Source of the DNA: Calonectria ilicicola
Taxonomy: Eukaryota; Ascomycota; Sordariomycetes; Hypocreales; Nectriaceae
Assembly (NCBI GenBank): GCA_020809705.1
Contig: CP085828.1
Span: forward strand, 6,510,001 to 6,574,000
DNA length: 64,000 nt
Direction of reading: 5' to 3'
Shown piece by piece: positions 46,601 to 56,243 of the stretch (within the stretch, counting starts at the first letter, position 1; every line of letters begins with the position of its first letter). Both the position numbers and the translations under genes were made by a program. The notes below the pieces were generated by a model that was not told the origin of the DNA, searched no databases, and saw only the letters and a list, made by a program, of their open reading frames with translations.

Positions 46601-47823
46601 GATCCACAATGGTTGGGCGGCTGATGACGTCTTCATTACGCGGATACGGGATGCTCTGTATGACAGCTTGGGGCGATTGGCGATGGAAAATATCATGAAC
46701 AGTTAGGCTACCTGAAACAGTTAGGCATAGATCATAAGCAAAGACCGTTTGCATTGTATGGTGTAAACTTACTGCGCTCTTCTGTGAATTGTCGAGAGTT
46801 GTCGCTCGGAGCATGTCGATCAAGAATTGCCTTTGCAACAGCAGCCGCAGTGCCAGATGCAAAATCTTGCCATTTCTTGTTTTTATGGCTGTCTGCGTAA
46901 TCGCAGATACCTTTTACCACAAGGCATGGTAGTTGATCCCAGACTCCAGCACCTTCCATCTCAAATGCAATGATGTTGTTTGTTTTGGCGATCCGGTCCC
47001 GACCCTGTCCAGACTTCACGACGGCACTGCCTGAGCCCACACGCCCCACGAAGATCTCTGGGAAATAACCACCGCAAGTATTACGAGTTTCTCTTGTCAC
47101 TAAATAAGCTGTGTTACACTCCAGCTCTGCGCAAGATGATTTGGATGCTGAATCACAGAATTTCCCATCCAAGCACAATCCACAGTGCCTTTGATGTGCA
47201 TGTCTATATTCCGGTCGGTATAAATAATCTTCTGCAAGCCCAGGATACTGGTAGCTGTTTCGTCTCTTGGCTTGCACGGCCGCTTCTTGTAAACATCTGA
47301 GGTGCTTGGTGGTCGTTGTGCGAAGCTGCTGATTCCCAAGCTCAGTCATCAATGTAGCGAGAAGTCCTCGAACGCTTGGGTTGGGTCTTCCAAGGCTGTC
47401 CTCGATGGCATGCTTTGCGGCGTAGTGCCCTGGATACTGTCTGCCGAAATCATACCGTATAAGGGCACTGCTTATCACGACGTCGCCAAGGAATACATCA
47501 GAACCGCCAATTTCAGGTACTCCTCCGCAGATGCCGACAATGAGCACGAGCTTGATTTCGATGTAGCTTGAGCGTAGATTTGCTGCTGCGACTGCTGAAT
47601 CAATGATGCCCATTCCTGGAAGTACAGCAAGAACAACATCATGATTCCCGATGCGACCTGTAGTGTATGTGTTCGTGTCGCCAGGTGTACGGCCGTAGGG
47701 TTCGTCTTCATCGTCCCATAGTTGATCGAAAAGTAGGGTAACAGCATCAGCCTCGCGAGGTAAAGCGCAAATTATTGCAACCTGAAAGCACCTCCGGTGG
47801 GGAGGTCGAGTAAAGGGCGACAT
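43638..47823 (-). CDS. Fungal NLR: PNP/UDP-phosphorylase - NB-ARC - TPR
   Basis: Three exons (47823-46773, 46711-46531, 46482-43638; introns 61 and 48 nt) encode 1358 residues. Residues about 12-338 are a nucleoside-phosphorylase-type (PNP_UDP_1) effector domain, with VAIICALPREADAV, VGICGGV, FEMEGAG (287-293) and GICDYADSHKNKKW with the catalytic-position Asp308. An insertion at about 205-250 is rich in His and Cys. Residues about 370-680 are the NB-ARC switch: P-loop GLGGSGKTQIA (406-416, split by intron 2), Walker B LIVDNADD (480-487), a sensor-like VLWTSRDERI and the GLPL-equivalent FPLAISQAGAY. From about 800 there are 12 TPR units of 42 residues (kinesin-light-chain/TPR_12 type), the central ones nearly identical. 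The layout is that of STAND/NLR receptors in fungal non-self recognition and programmed cell death: ligand sensing by TPRs, ATP-dependent oligomerisation, effector activation. All catalytic motifs look intact and the frame is open, so it should be functional. The TPR exon is notably more AT-rich than its neighbours. Confidence 0.93.
44345..45230 (-). repeat. Tandem 126-bp TPR-coding units in the NLR
   Basis: Seven consecutive units sit in perfect 126-bp register; the segment coding for the AEA motif recurs at 44377, 44503, 44629, 44755, 44881, 45007 and 45133 with no insertion or deletion. Five to six units are almost identical at protein level (GLYSKAEAMEIKVLELRKEI, then LGERHPxTLxAxxNLxxTYxN). 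Differences concentrate at the residue after HP, the residue after TL, and within NLxxTYxNQ. Units outside this block are much more diverged. This pattern points to recent duplication or concerted evolution. Confidence 0.9.
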
Positions 47824-48551
47824 TGCAAAGATAGTCAGAACGGTGTGTGCTTAAGAAACAGAGATTACTATCTGCCATGTACTATCTAAAGAGAGGGGTT
47901 GAGAAAGTGGTGAAATTGGACTAGTGATGCAGGACAGCTGGTCAGGCCGAAGCGATTCGGCGAGAAGGGTGAACAACAAAATAAACTATTTTGTCCAATC
48001 AGTGCATATCGGCTCCACTAAGCCTTTGGGCATCAAAACTCGAACTTTCCAGAGCCATATCTATTTTCGACAGGTTGGTGGAAAGACTTTCTTGTGAGCC
48101 CCACAGAGAGGCTTGAGCCGCCACCCAAAGTGGAACATCACACTGGGCATTTTATTGGGTCAAGATATTAGAAAAGGATGTTTCAAAAATATAGGCATTG
48201 GAAGGCAAACAGTTTGTAGGTTACATTTATGAACATTCCATCAGTCATGACCAGAGCCCGCAAGTTAGAGGACGCAAGTGAACCCTTGGGATGACAGAAG
48301 TTCAAGAAAAGCGAAGGGTTACAGCTCAATAGTTGAAGTACTTCAAAGGCGCATTTGAAGAATCAATTAAGTGGATATAAATAGGCATTATTGTACTCCA
48401 CCATCCAAATCAAATACTTTGCAAAATATTTATGTTGCCTGCATGTCTGGATGCATTTAACCATCGTAACTTACAGAAGCTTTTCATCAATCATCCATAG
48501 CCCATCTCCAATATCAGTACACAGGATACGCCCTCCGCTCAATTATCATCC
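47824..48551. other. Spacer between NLR promoter and monooxygenase 3' end
   Basis: About 0.7 kb of AT-leaning DNA contains the NLR promoter and leader and the 3' flank of the monooxygenase gene. No small gene, tRNA or repeat was recognised. Confidence 0.6.
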
Positions 48552-50488
48552 CTAAGCATTCTTCTCCTTCCACTCTTCCACCGTGGTTCGATAATCCTCT
48601 GGGCCATAAGGATCTGTGGCCTCGGCTGCCATGCCGCCGCCCTTGCGGTACTTGTTCAGCCCCATATCCGTCATCAACATGTCGAGGTACGGCACCGCGT
48701 CAAAGACGAAATCTGGGAACGAGTGGCCGTAGCCCGCCGGGTATCGCCACTTGCAAAAGCGGCTGTGCAACACCGCCTCGTGCTGGAACTTGGCTAGGCC
48801 CGTAGCGTCGCCGGGAGCCGGCAGATCGGCAATCTTGCCGTCAAAGTAGGCGTTGATCCAGAGCGACTGTGCGTGCGCAACCGTCGTTGTCGTAGCGCAC
48901 ATTAGCATACCGCAAAACGCAATGTCGCGGGCTGCCAGGAACTTGGCCGAGGGGGGCGCGATGAAGTGATATAGCGTGTAGGGTGTGAGTTTTGTCGAGG
49001 GGTTGATGGCGTCTTTGCTTGAGAGGCCCTTGGTGTTCAGCAGCGGCTCGTACTTGGCATTCTGCACTGGTTGATCCTTGAGTCGAGGGAATTTGCTGAG
49101 GATTTCCTTGTCAATCTCTTCCACCATACTCTGGGGCGGGAATGATGTTGGCGAGGGAGCATGTGGAACACCAAGCTCTTCAGCGACGCCCTCTGGCAGG
49201 AACTTTAGCGGGGGAGTGTGCTTCCATCCCGTTGAGTAGCACAGCAAGTCCGTCTCGAGCACATTTCCATCCGATAGGTGCACTTTGCCTTCAGAGAGTC
49301 CAGTAATATCGGCAATATGGACCTTGACAGTGCCCTTCTTGACGAGATCGAAGAAATCCGTCTGGTAGTTGAGAATTGACAGGCCCGCGCCGATATGAAA
49401 AGCTTGGCTCCAGGGCTTGAGTTTGGCCGTCTCCGGATGCGAATCGTAGGCGTTCAAGGCAATGACGTCGCTGCCCAAAATATTCCAGAACTGATTAACA
49501 AAGGCACGACCAATTACGCTATTATGGTACCAGCTTCGAGTCGTCGCGTATCCGTCGGCATCTCCCCAGCTACAGGGACTAAACCACGTGAGCATGCGAG
49601 TATGCACTAGCTTCTCAAGCCACTTCTTCAAAGGCGTAACATAGGGTGGCGCCATCCACACTGGTCCATGGCCCGTCTCTGCCATCCTGTTAGCGTGACC
49701 CTGAAATTTCGCTGCAAAAGGCGGAGGAACGTACCTCGGATAACCATGTTAACCTCGATGCCTCTGCTGGCATACTGGTACACGAGATCCCACGCCGTCT
49801 TGGTGCCGCCAAACACAGTCACCGACTTGGTCGTCTCGAGTGTGTAGGCATTCTTGAGAAAGTCCTTGCCATGGAAGAGGGGACGGTCGAATTGCTCCTG
49901 GCCCTCGAAATGCGGCAAGAAGGGCTCTGAGGTGAGGCCGGTGGCCACAACCATTCTCTTGGCCAGGATTTTGACCTGTCTGACGAGCTTCGCATCGCGA
50001 GCCGTAATAATCCAGCCCCCTCCTTCTTGGTGCTCGGCAGACTCGACCTTGTGTTGATGGCGGATCTTGTCGTAAATATCAAACTTCTCGGCGTACTTGG
50101 TCAGGTAGTTGTGGATGACGGCAGCGGGAATGTGCTCGCCGGGTTGCACATCAAAGACTTTGGGGTCCATGGGAAAGTCTGGGTACTCGTAGGTGCCGAG
50201 CATGTTGTTACTCTTGAGTCCCGGATACAATCTGTGAGCAGCCCATGTGCCGCCCAGCGTATCCGCCGAGTCTAGAATCGCCAGTGACTCTTCCGGATGA
50301 AGCTGATGCCGCGCCTTTGCGGCCGCGAGGCCAGCCCAGCCTATTTCGCCAAAATCAGTCTCGCCGTCATTTTTTTTTTCGTTTGTCGAGATGGCGATTT
50401 TCTCAAAAGCGCCGAGTTGCAAGACGGGGGAGAGGTAGGGATGTGGTCACTTACCAGCACCAATGACAACGTAGTCTAGGGTTTCCAT
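48552..50488 (-). CDS. Flavin-containing monooxygenase (class B type)
   Basis: Three exons (50488-50455, 50340-49735, 49678-48552; introns 114 and 56 nt) encode 588 residues. I chose the second acceptor at 49680-49679 because it restores the frame (VIRETGHGPVWMAPP) and leaves a CTAAC branch-like site 10 nt upstream. Visible motifs are the FAD Rossmann loop VVIGAGWAGLAAAK (7-20), LGGTW at 40-44, VVATGL at 142-147 and a second dinucleotide loop VFGGTKTAWD at 187-196. The family uses FAD and NADPH to oxygenate heteroatoms or ketones in xenobiotic or secondary metabolism; the substrate cannot be read from sequence. A related reductase-like oxidoreductase role is possible. The stretch around FEGQEQFDRPLFHGKDF resembles, but does not exactly match, the FxGxxxH fingerprint. 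No obvious biosynthetic cluster surrounds it. Confidence 0.88.
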
Positions 50489-52836
50489 CTTAGATACTGC
50501 TAACTTTTCCCACGTGTTACAAGAAAAGTCAGAAACAGGGTGAAAATTGGGGAAAGGTTCTACGATAGACAGGAGGCGACTCGCCAGATCTTTAAAGCCT
50601 TGAGAGTTCCGTTGGTCCAGTGGCTCATTTTTGACAAGTGATGGTACGTTTCAGCTGCTTTCTAGCGGATCATGGATGGCTGGCGTCTGCAGGAAGCCAT
50701 CAACCACATTTGGCTCGATTCAGCAGAGGCGAAAGTGTCGGCCAACACCAACACCTGTCTATCGTATTGGTACTCCACGTCGACAGCAGCAATGGCGTCG
50801 ATATTGTCTCCATCAGGAGTGGTCTCGCTCCAGGGAACCGGGGTCCGCAGGGACGCCTAGACCAGGGGCCCAAACGACGCAGCGGGCACAACCGAAGGCC
50901 CGTCGACGGTGGCGTCCCTTGATTTTGCACGCATTTTGGATAGCACTGGGAGACTGGGCTGCCACCTGCGCTGAAGCTAGAGGTTGGAAGTGGTTTAGTT
51001 GCTGGGAGTCCCACGAGATGTGGGTGCAACTCCACAGATGAAGTAGTGGCGGAAAGTGGATATAAGTATAGCTTCCTCCGTGCTGCATAAAGTGATCAGT
51101 CAGTGTTTGATCAAAAATAGGGGTCCGTATGTATGTACATGTACGTATGCGCATGTGTACATATGCAACACGACTCGGTCGAGTGTTGGCCGAACAAAGA
51201 GGCGTTGTTGGTTGCACAAAAAGCAGTTGGCTGCAGGAGACGAGTTGCGGAGAAGAGACCTCCGCGCATGCTGGGGTTGAAGCAGGGAACTGAACTAGGG
51301 ATTGAACTGGGACCTGGGAGCATATTTGGCGATCAGGGTCATGCAAGATTCTGTATGACAATCGTAACAGATCAAATGTGATAACAGCCGGGGAGTTGTC
51401 AGTCTCCTCCGGGCGAATAGCTGGCAATTGAGCCGCGGCAAGGTCTGGGGACTCGGACTTGAGGTCGACTTGAGCCGTGAGAGAGAATGTGAGAAGGCCG
51501 AAAAAAGCAACGGATCTCCTCCACGCGCAAATGTCATTGGTGGCTCGCCACTCGAGATCGGAAACAACGCTAACCTCGCCCGCTCAAAGTCAAATCAGCA
51601 CAGACCCCTTCTTGGCTCTCCTGGAATGATGCTATTCACCACACTCTTCCACCCAGTTTCAGCGCCTATCGGAGAGGAGACGTCGCGGGGACCGCTGAAC
51701 GGGCGCACTGAACCCTCCCCCGGACGCGGTGCACGACTCGGGTTCTGAGTCCGGCGCAATTTAGATCACGGGCGGGTGAACGTCGGCTGGTCCAAGTGCC
51801 GGAAGAACGTTAGATATACGCCATGAGGAGGGTGGGAGTGGAGTTGAAGCTGGTGAGCCAAGCTCGTCCTGGCTTAGACGCCGTTCAGCAAAGCTGGTCC
51901 CAGTGCTCCCTCTCATTAACGGATGACGCGGCGTGGGATATTCGTCCAAAATGCATAGTTCGTGAGGTTGGCTAGAGCCGTTCACATGCCTCTTCCTGCC
52001 TCTTTGACCGCCGCTACTGAGATCGATCTCCAGGCGGTTGGATAAAGCTTGTCCCGAGCCATTGAGATCCGTCCATGTTCTAACATGGATGGAGTTTAAC
52101 TTGTAGCTCCGGAGGCTGGATGACACTGTGGTATCTGCGGGCGTCAACGAGGACGCTAGGTTAGTAGAGCTGCTGACGACACTGATACCCCGGAGGAACC
52201 CGTTCGTGTAACATGCATTCTGGAGAACCAAGCAAGAGGCCCCCCTGGCTGCCGTGAACTTGAGCTATTGAACCCCCGGCCAGTTCTTGGCCTCCCCGGT
52301 GTGCACCAGCGAGTTGATCCCTACGTTGTTTATTCGTCGATCTTATCAATATGACACCGAGTCATTTCGGGCAAATGTCAAAGTTTTCATTGCTAAACGA
52401 TGGCTTACCGTTTGTGACACTTCGTCCCGGGTTCGGCACCAAGATAGCGGTTGACACAGACGCTTCGATTCAGACGCAGGGGTCACAAGATGCCGCCCAT
52501 CGAGATAACTAAAATAGGAGCACGCACAGAGAGATGACGGCGTCACTCGACTTTAGAATTGGGATGGACTGACCGGTCAGCCCTACAACCCAGTGACATC
52601 CTGTGAAGTTGGCCCGGCCGAGTCAGCCAGAGCAGTTGGGTTAGCGCTGCAAAGAGAGGACGGAGTTGGACCGGGTACGCCTGAGTGCCAAACAGCCGCT
52701 AGAGTTTAGCTCAGGTACACTTGCAAGACCCATATGTTTGCCTTTAAACCAGCCATCCCCAACCCTATCTCCGGGAATATCGTCTTTCAAGTTTTCTTCT
52801 TGTTGTCCAGAGTTGTGGGGAATCCATCTAGTCAAG
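50489..52836. other. Gene-free spacer (2.3 kb), divergent promoters
   Basis: This lies between the divergent monooxygenase and receptor genes and should hold both promoters. A 156-codon minus frame at 51761-52231 lacks an ATG and a recognisable domain; I could not build an exon chain into it. Otherwise I see nothing. Confidence 0.5.
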
Positions 52837-54186
52837 ATGAGCAGCTTCACGAACGAGGCATTTGCGCTGCTGGGTGTTGGCTTGGGCATTCTTGGTCTTC
52901 GAATCTATATCCGGATAGAGGCAGTGGGAGCCCGAGGTCTGACCTCGGATGATTATCTCATGTGTGCCGCGGCGGTAAGGGCAGATCACCTCAACCTTCG
53001 TTGATCCAGACTAACCTCCTGACAGGTTCTATACTCTGCAGAGACAGCACTTGCTTATTCCGTGGGAGCACATTGGCACGGCTTAGCCAACAATGGCATG
53101 ACGCCAGAAGCGCGAGAGGCTCTTGATCCCAACAGTCTAGAATACCACATGCGAGTGAACGGCTCAAAGACTCAGGTGGCTGGGTGGAGTGTCTACACCA
53201 CTCTATTGTGGACGCTCAAGGCCGCGATGTGCGCATACTACTTGCGCTTGACGGATGGCTTAAAAGATTACCGACCGCGAATTATAGCTGGATTTGGAAT
53301 CATCCTTGGGACCTGGATCACTGTTATTCTCTCCATTCTGCTGGGATGCCGCCCTCTTCCAAAATACTGGCAAATTAATCCTGACCCAGGGAGTAAGTTG
53401 CGCCGTTTTCTAATGACCTCTCCAAACCCAACTAACAGCCATGTCCAGACAGTTGCCAGCCCGCCATTTCCAAGATCAACCTCTTCGTGACAGTAGTCCT
53501 CAATGGCTTGTCCGACATTTACCTACTATCGATTCCCATGCCCATGCTGTTTTCGGTGCGACTTCCAATGGCTAAGAGACTTGGATTAGTCGCCCTTTTC
53601 TCGGGTGGTATCTTCGTCATGATCGCAGGGACACTGAGATGTATCTTGATCGTCACAGTAGGCACCAACTCCGTTTCACTATTCACAACCGGTTGCTAAC
53701 ATTATCTAGAACCCAGTTACAGGAGCCGAGCAAGCTGGCTACTGGGCCGTCCGAGAGACATTCGTGGCCGTGGCGACAACGAATCTACCGGTAGTCTTCC
53801 CATTCATCCGAAAACAACTCTCGCCCATCCTGGGATCCGTGGTCTCGACGAACCGCTCTAACAACGCAACCTCGAAACGAACAAACCCACTTCCCGGATC
53901 GATTCGATTGAACGACATGCCCACAGGCCAAGCGAGCGTGACGAGCGAGGTGGCTTTTAGCAAAAAGGGGGCTTCGACGGCACAATACCCGATTCCTTCA
54001 GAAAATTTCAGTCACGATTCGCTCCCTCACCAGGGCATTCGCAAGGAGACAGAGGTCAAGGTGGTTGAGGAGCATATCGGAAGCTCGTCGCGGCATCCTC
54101 AGGGGCTACAAGGGAAATCTAGAATCATGGGGCCGAATGAAAGCTTTGTCAGTTGGTCTTCAGCAGAAAGCAACGGAAAGCTATAA
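52837..54186 (+). CDS. Pth11-type seven-helix membrane protein (fungal rhodopsin/SAT4 family)
   Basis: Four exons (52837-52974, 53026-53392, 53449-53657, 53710-54186; introns 51, 56 and 52 nt) encode 396 residues. About seven hydrophobic helices fill residues 8-290. Family marks include RIYIRIEAVGARGLTSDDYL, where Arg-Asp-Asp is the usual helix-I/II loop, the long first extracellular loop, YTTLLWTLKAAMCAYYLRLT, ILLGCRPLPKYWQINPDPG, NLFVTVVLNGLSDIYLLSIP, and AGYWAVRETFVAVATTNLPV before the last helix. The C-terminal 110 residues are hydrophilic and Ser-rich, as in receptor-like members. There is no CFEM domain. Relatives include the Magnaporthe surface sensor Pth11, which acts upstream of G-protein signalling; most of the large family has no known ligand. 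The start is short of a signal peptide, as usual for the family. Confidence 0.9.
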
Positions 54187-54889
54187 AATTGTTCACTGTC
54201 TTTTTTAATTCTTATGATGATACCTTGATGACAATACAATACAATAATAATACATTTTGACACGAATACTCTGAATCTTGTCCCAATGGCTTTCCATGTA
54301 CCCCACAGTTCGTGTCTCACTACTGAACGCTCTATAGGCCTCCTAAGAGCCGGCTTTTCCGAGACTCCGCGCCTTCGGCTCTAGTATATCGAGTGACGGC
54401 TCCGACGTGACAAATCTAGAGATTGGAATGAAGATCCCCCGAGCCTACTGAGGTGGGGCTAGAAAGATAGTCAAAGAGCCGAGTTGACAGCGATGATCAA
54501 TTCTTATCTTTTAAGCGAGTTCCTCGTGGCTCTGAGATATGAGCCGATGCAAGACATGAGACTGAGACAAACAGCAACTGGGCAGAATAAGAGAGGTGCT
54601 CTGCTGATATCGCCTAGTGGTTAGCGTATTGGGGTGACTGCGAGCAGCGACTCTAGCACCGGGGATAAGCCCCCCCCCCTTGCTCTGTTGCATGCTATGC
54701 TGCAACCGAAGTCATATTGCGATCATGGGTCGCCCGGCTTCCCAGTTACCCGTGATGGATGCTTCAGAAGCGAGATATGAACATCAGGGGGCGAGATTTT
54801 TTTCGCTTTCTGTTTTGTATTAGAGATGGCCTCTTAGGACGTAAATCATTGTACGCAATAATTTAATTAAATACCCAATCCCTTGCGAT
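54187..54889. other. 3' flank of receptor gene, no gene seen
   Basis: About 0.7 kb of non-coding DNA. A C-rich run near 54670-54678 and a short tRNA-D-arm-like stretch near 54608-54624 were noted; the latter lacks a B box and is not called as a gene. Confidence 0.5.
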
Positions 54890-55660
54890 TCCCTTCAATA
54901 AGATGCAGAGCCTATAAATATGGACGAGGTTTCGTTGGTTGCCTTATTCATCACCAAAAGGCAATTATACAATGCATTTATCCAAGATAAAAAAGACCTA
55001 ACGACATAGAGGAGAATATATTGCCGGATCTTGAATTCCCTAAAAACAATGGCTTGTGTTTTACTGGTAGCTTTGTCAGGTAGCTTTGTGGTGGTGCTGA
55101 TAGGATCTGTAGGGTAGGTAGTTGTTGTGATATGAGTAGCTAAAGTGGCTGGACCGAATGTAGCACAACTGGCTGGGATTATTTTTGGTGGCGTTTTAGA
55201 ACTCCGCTTTCGGTTCGGTGAGAATAGATGACTGCTCCTCAGTAGACCGTGTTGTCTTTGAACCGTAGAGGTCACCAGCTTTGCGTGCGTGGTTGTGGTT
55301 GCTTCTTGTCATTGCGTTAGAACACAGAACATACCGCCGCAGCGAGAGAATCATATTAGGAGTAGGCCTCCATGTAGACGTCTCTGTTTTGATGGTGGTC
55401 TAAAAATTAGCTTTGTTGTCATAGTTTGAGTGAAGCTGTAGCAGTGCTCATTAAGCTAAAAGCGATTGTGGTGGTCTCTGAGGTGGTTTAATAATCGTTG
55501 TTACAAGTGGACATCGTAAAAAGGTCAGAGAAGATAGAATCGGCCTTGGTAGTAGTGACTGTATCTATTTTAGCAAGTGAGTTGTTGAGGTATCTGTAGC
55601 TGTGGTGCCTCTCGTGTATGTGGGTGTGGAGGCTTGCATGAAGTAGTAGTTTGGAGCTTG
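54890..55660 (-). pseudogene. Decayed Thr-rich coding debris
   Basis: On the minus strand, open pieces rich in Thr, Ser and Pro alternate with stop codons and frame changes. Examples are ASTPTYTRGTTATDTSTTH near 55570-55640, TETSTWRPTPNM near 55370-55390 and THITTTTYPTDPISTTTKLP near 55080-55140. Such composition is typical of fungal cell-wall or GPI-anchored proteins. No full reading frame or start remains. It may belong with the fragment at 55953-56243, from which it is separated by a tRNA gene. Family identity is not established. Confidence 0.4.
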
Positions 55661-55768
55661 CATGGTCCCTAAAAGAGATTGTCGAATTAAAAAAAAAAAC
55701 AAATCAAAGGCTCGACTAGGATTTCTCTTGAAAGTACCAGAACTACGAAGATGGCAGATAAAATTACC

Positions 55769-55773
55769 AAAAA
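55769..55773 (-). terminator. T5 RNA polymerase III terminator of the tRNA gene
   Basis: Five T residues on the minus strand, 33 nt past the tRNA 3' end, are the first T run long enough to stop RNA polymerase III. Confidence 0.5.
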
Positions 55774-55806
55774 GATAAGCGCCCAAATGGACTCTTTCGT
55801 AACAGA

Positions 55807-55898
55807 TGGAGAATGAGGGAATTGAACCCCCGACCTTTTGTAGACCTTTGCATTCGTTTTAATGCAAAACAAACGTCATACCCCTAGACCAAATCCCC
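55807..55898 (-). tRNA. Divergent intron-bearing tRNA, predicted tRNA-Ala (UGC)
   Basis: Read on the minus strand, 92 nt fold as a tRNA. The acceptor is GGGGATT/ATTCTCC with one mismatch (6:67). The D arm starts TGGTCTAGGGG, which fits the A-box consensus. The anticodon stem is TTTGT/ACAAA with perfect pairing. The variable loop is AGGTC and the T arm is GGGGG-TTCAATT-CCCTC, containing the B box GGTTCAATTCC; the discriminator is A. The anticodon loop reads TTTGCA, then a 20-nt intron, then T, which puts anticodon TGC at 34-36 and the intron at the canonical 37/38 site. Pair 3:70 is G-T, the alanine identity element. The D arm resembles tRNA-Pro/Gly more than standard fungal tRNA-Ala, so it is divergent and could be a relic. 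CCA is not encoded, as expected for a nuclear gene. Confidence 0.7.
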
Positions 55899-55952
55899 TG
55901 TTCGACTGTTCGACCTGCGTCTATTCGTGTTTCTATGATGCAGCAACTGATC

Positions 55953-56243
55953 CTAGTCTGCTGAGGGTGAGTACTGGTAGTCAATCGGGGCAAGTTGTCT
56001 GTCGGTTATATTGTTTGTGGTTGTTGTCATAGTCATCTGCGCATGAGTCATTGTAATGGTATGGACCTTAGTGGCTGGCACATGAATAGTGACTTTTTAT
56101 GCGGGTTGAATGTAGGTGAATATACCCGCGTCCGTTAAGATGCCGTCTATTACTACAGGTCCTCCAATATTGACAGGAGCACCAACACTCAGACTGCTAT
56201 ACACAATAGAGTGCCCTGGCGGTATTGTAGACTGATAAGTAAT
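55953..56243 (-). pseudogene. Fragment of Thr-rich secreted/cell-wall-type protein with in-frame stop
   Basis: A minus-strand frame of 97 codons runs from 56243 to a TAG at 55953-55955 with a single internal TAA at 56099-56097. It reads TYQSTIPPGHSIVYSSLSVG, then APVNIGGPVVIDGILTDAGI, then the stop, then VTIHVPATKVHTITMTHAQM and a Thr run. The repeated beta-strand pattern with Val/Thr alternation resembles Thr-rich fungal wall proteins. Both stops can be derived from CAA or CAG by C-to-T change in a CpA context. No start or upstream exon is found. It is most likely a relic. Confidence 0.5.

Noticed and set aside
51761..52231. 156-codon minus frame that could be the tail of a receptor-like protein
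   Set aside because: No ATG, no membrane helices, and no splice chain to upstream exons could be built.
54606..54680. tRNA-like stretch with a D-arm-like CGCCTAGTGGTTAGCG
   Set aside because: The A box is imperfect, there is no B box, and no cloverleaf can be folded; at best a relic.
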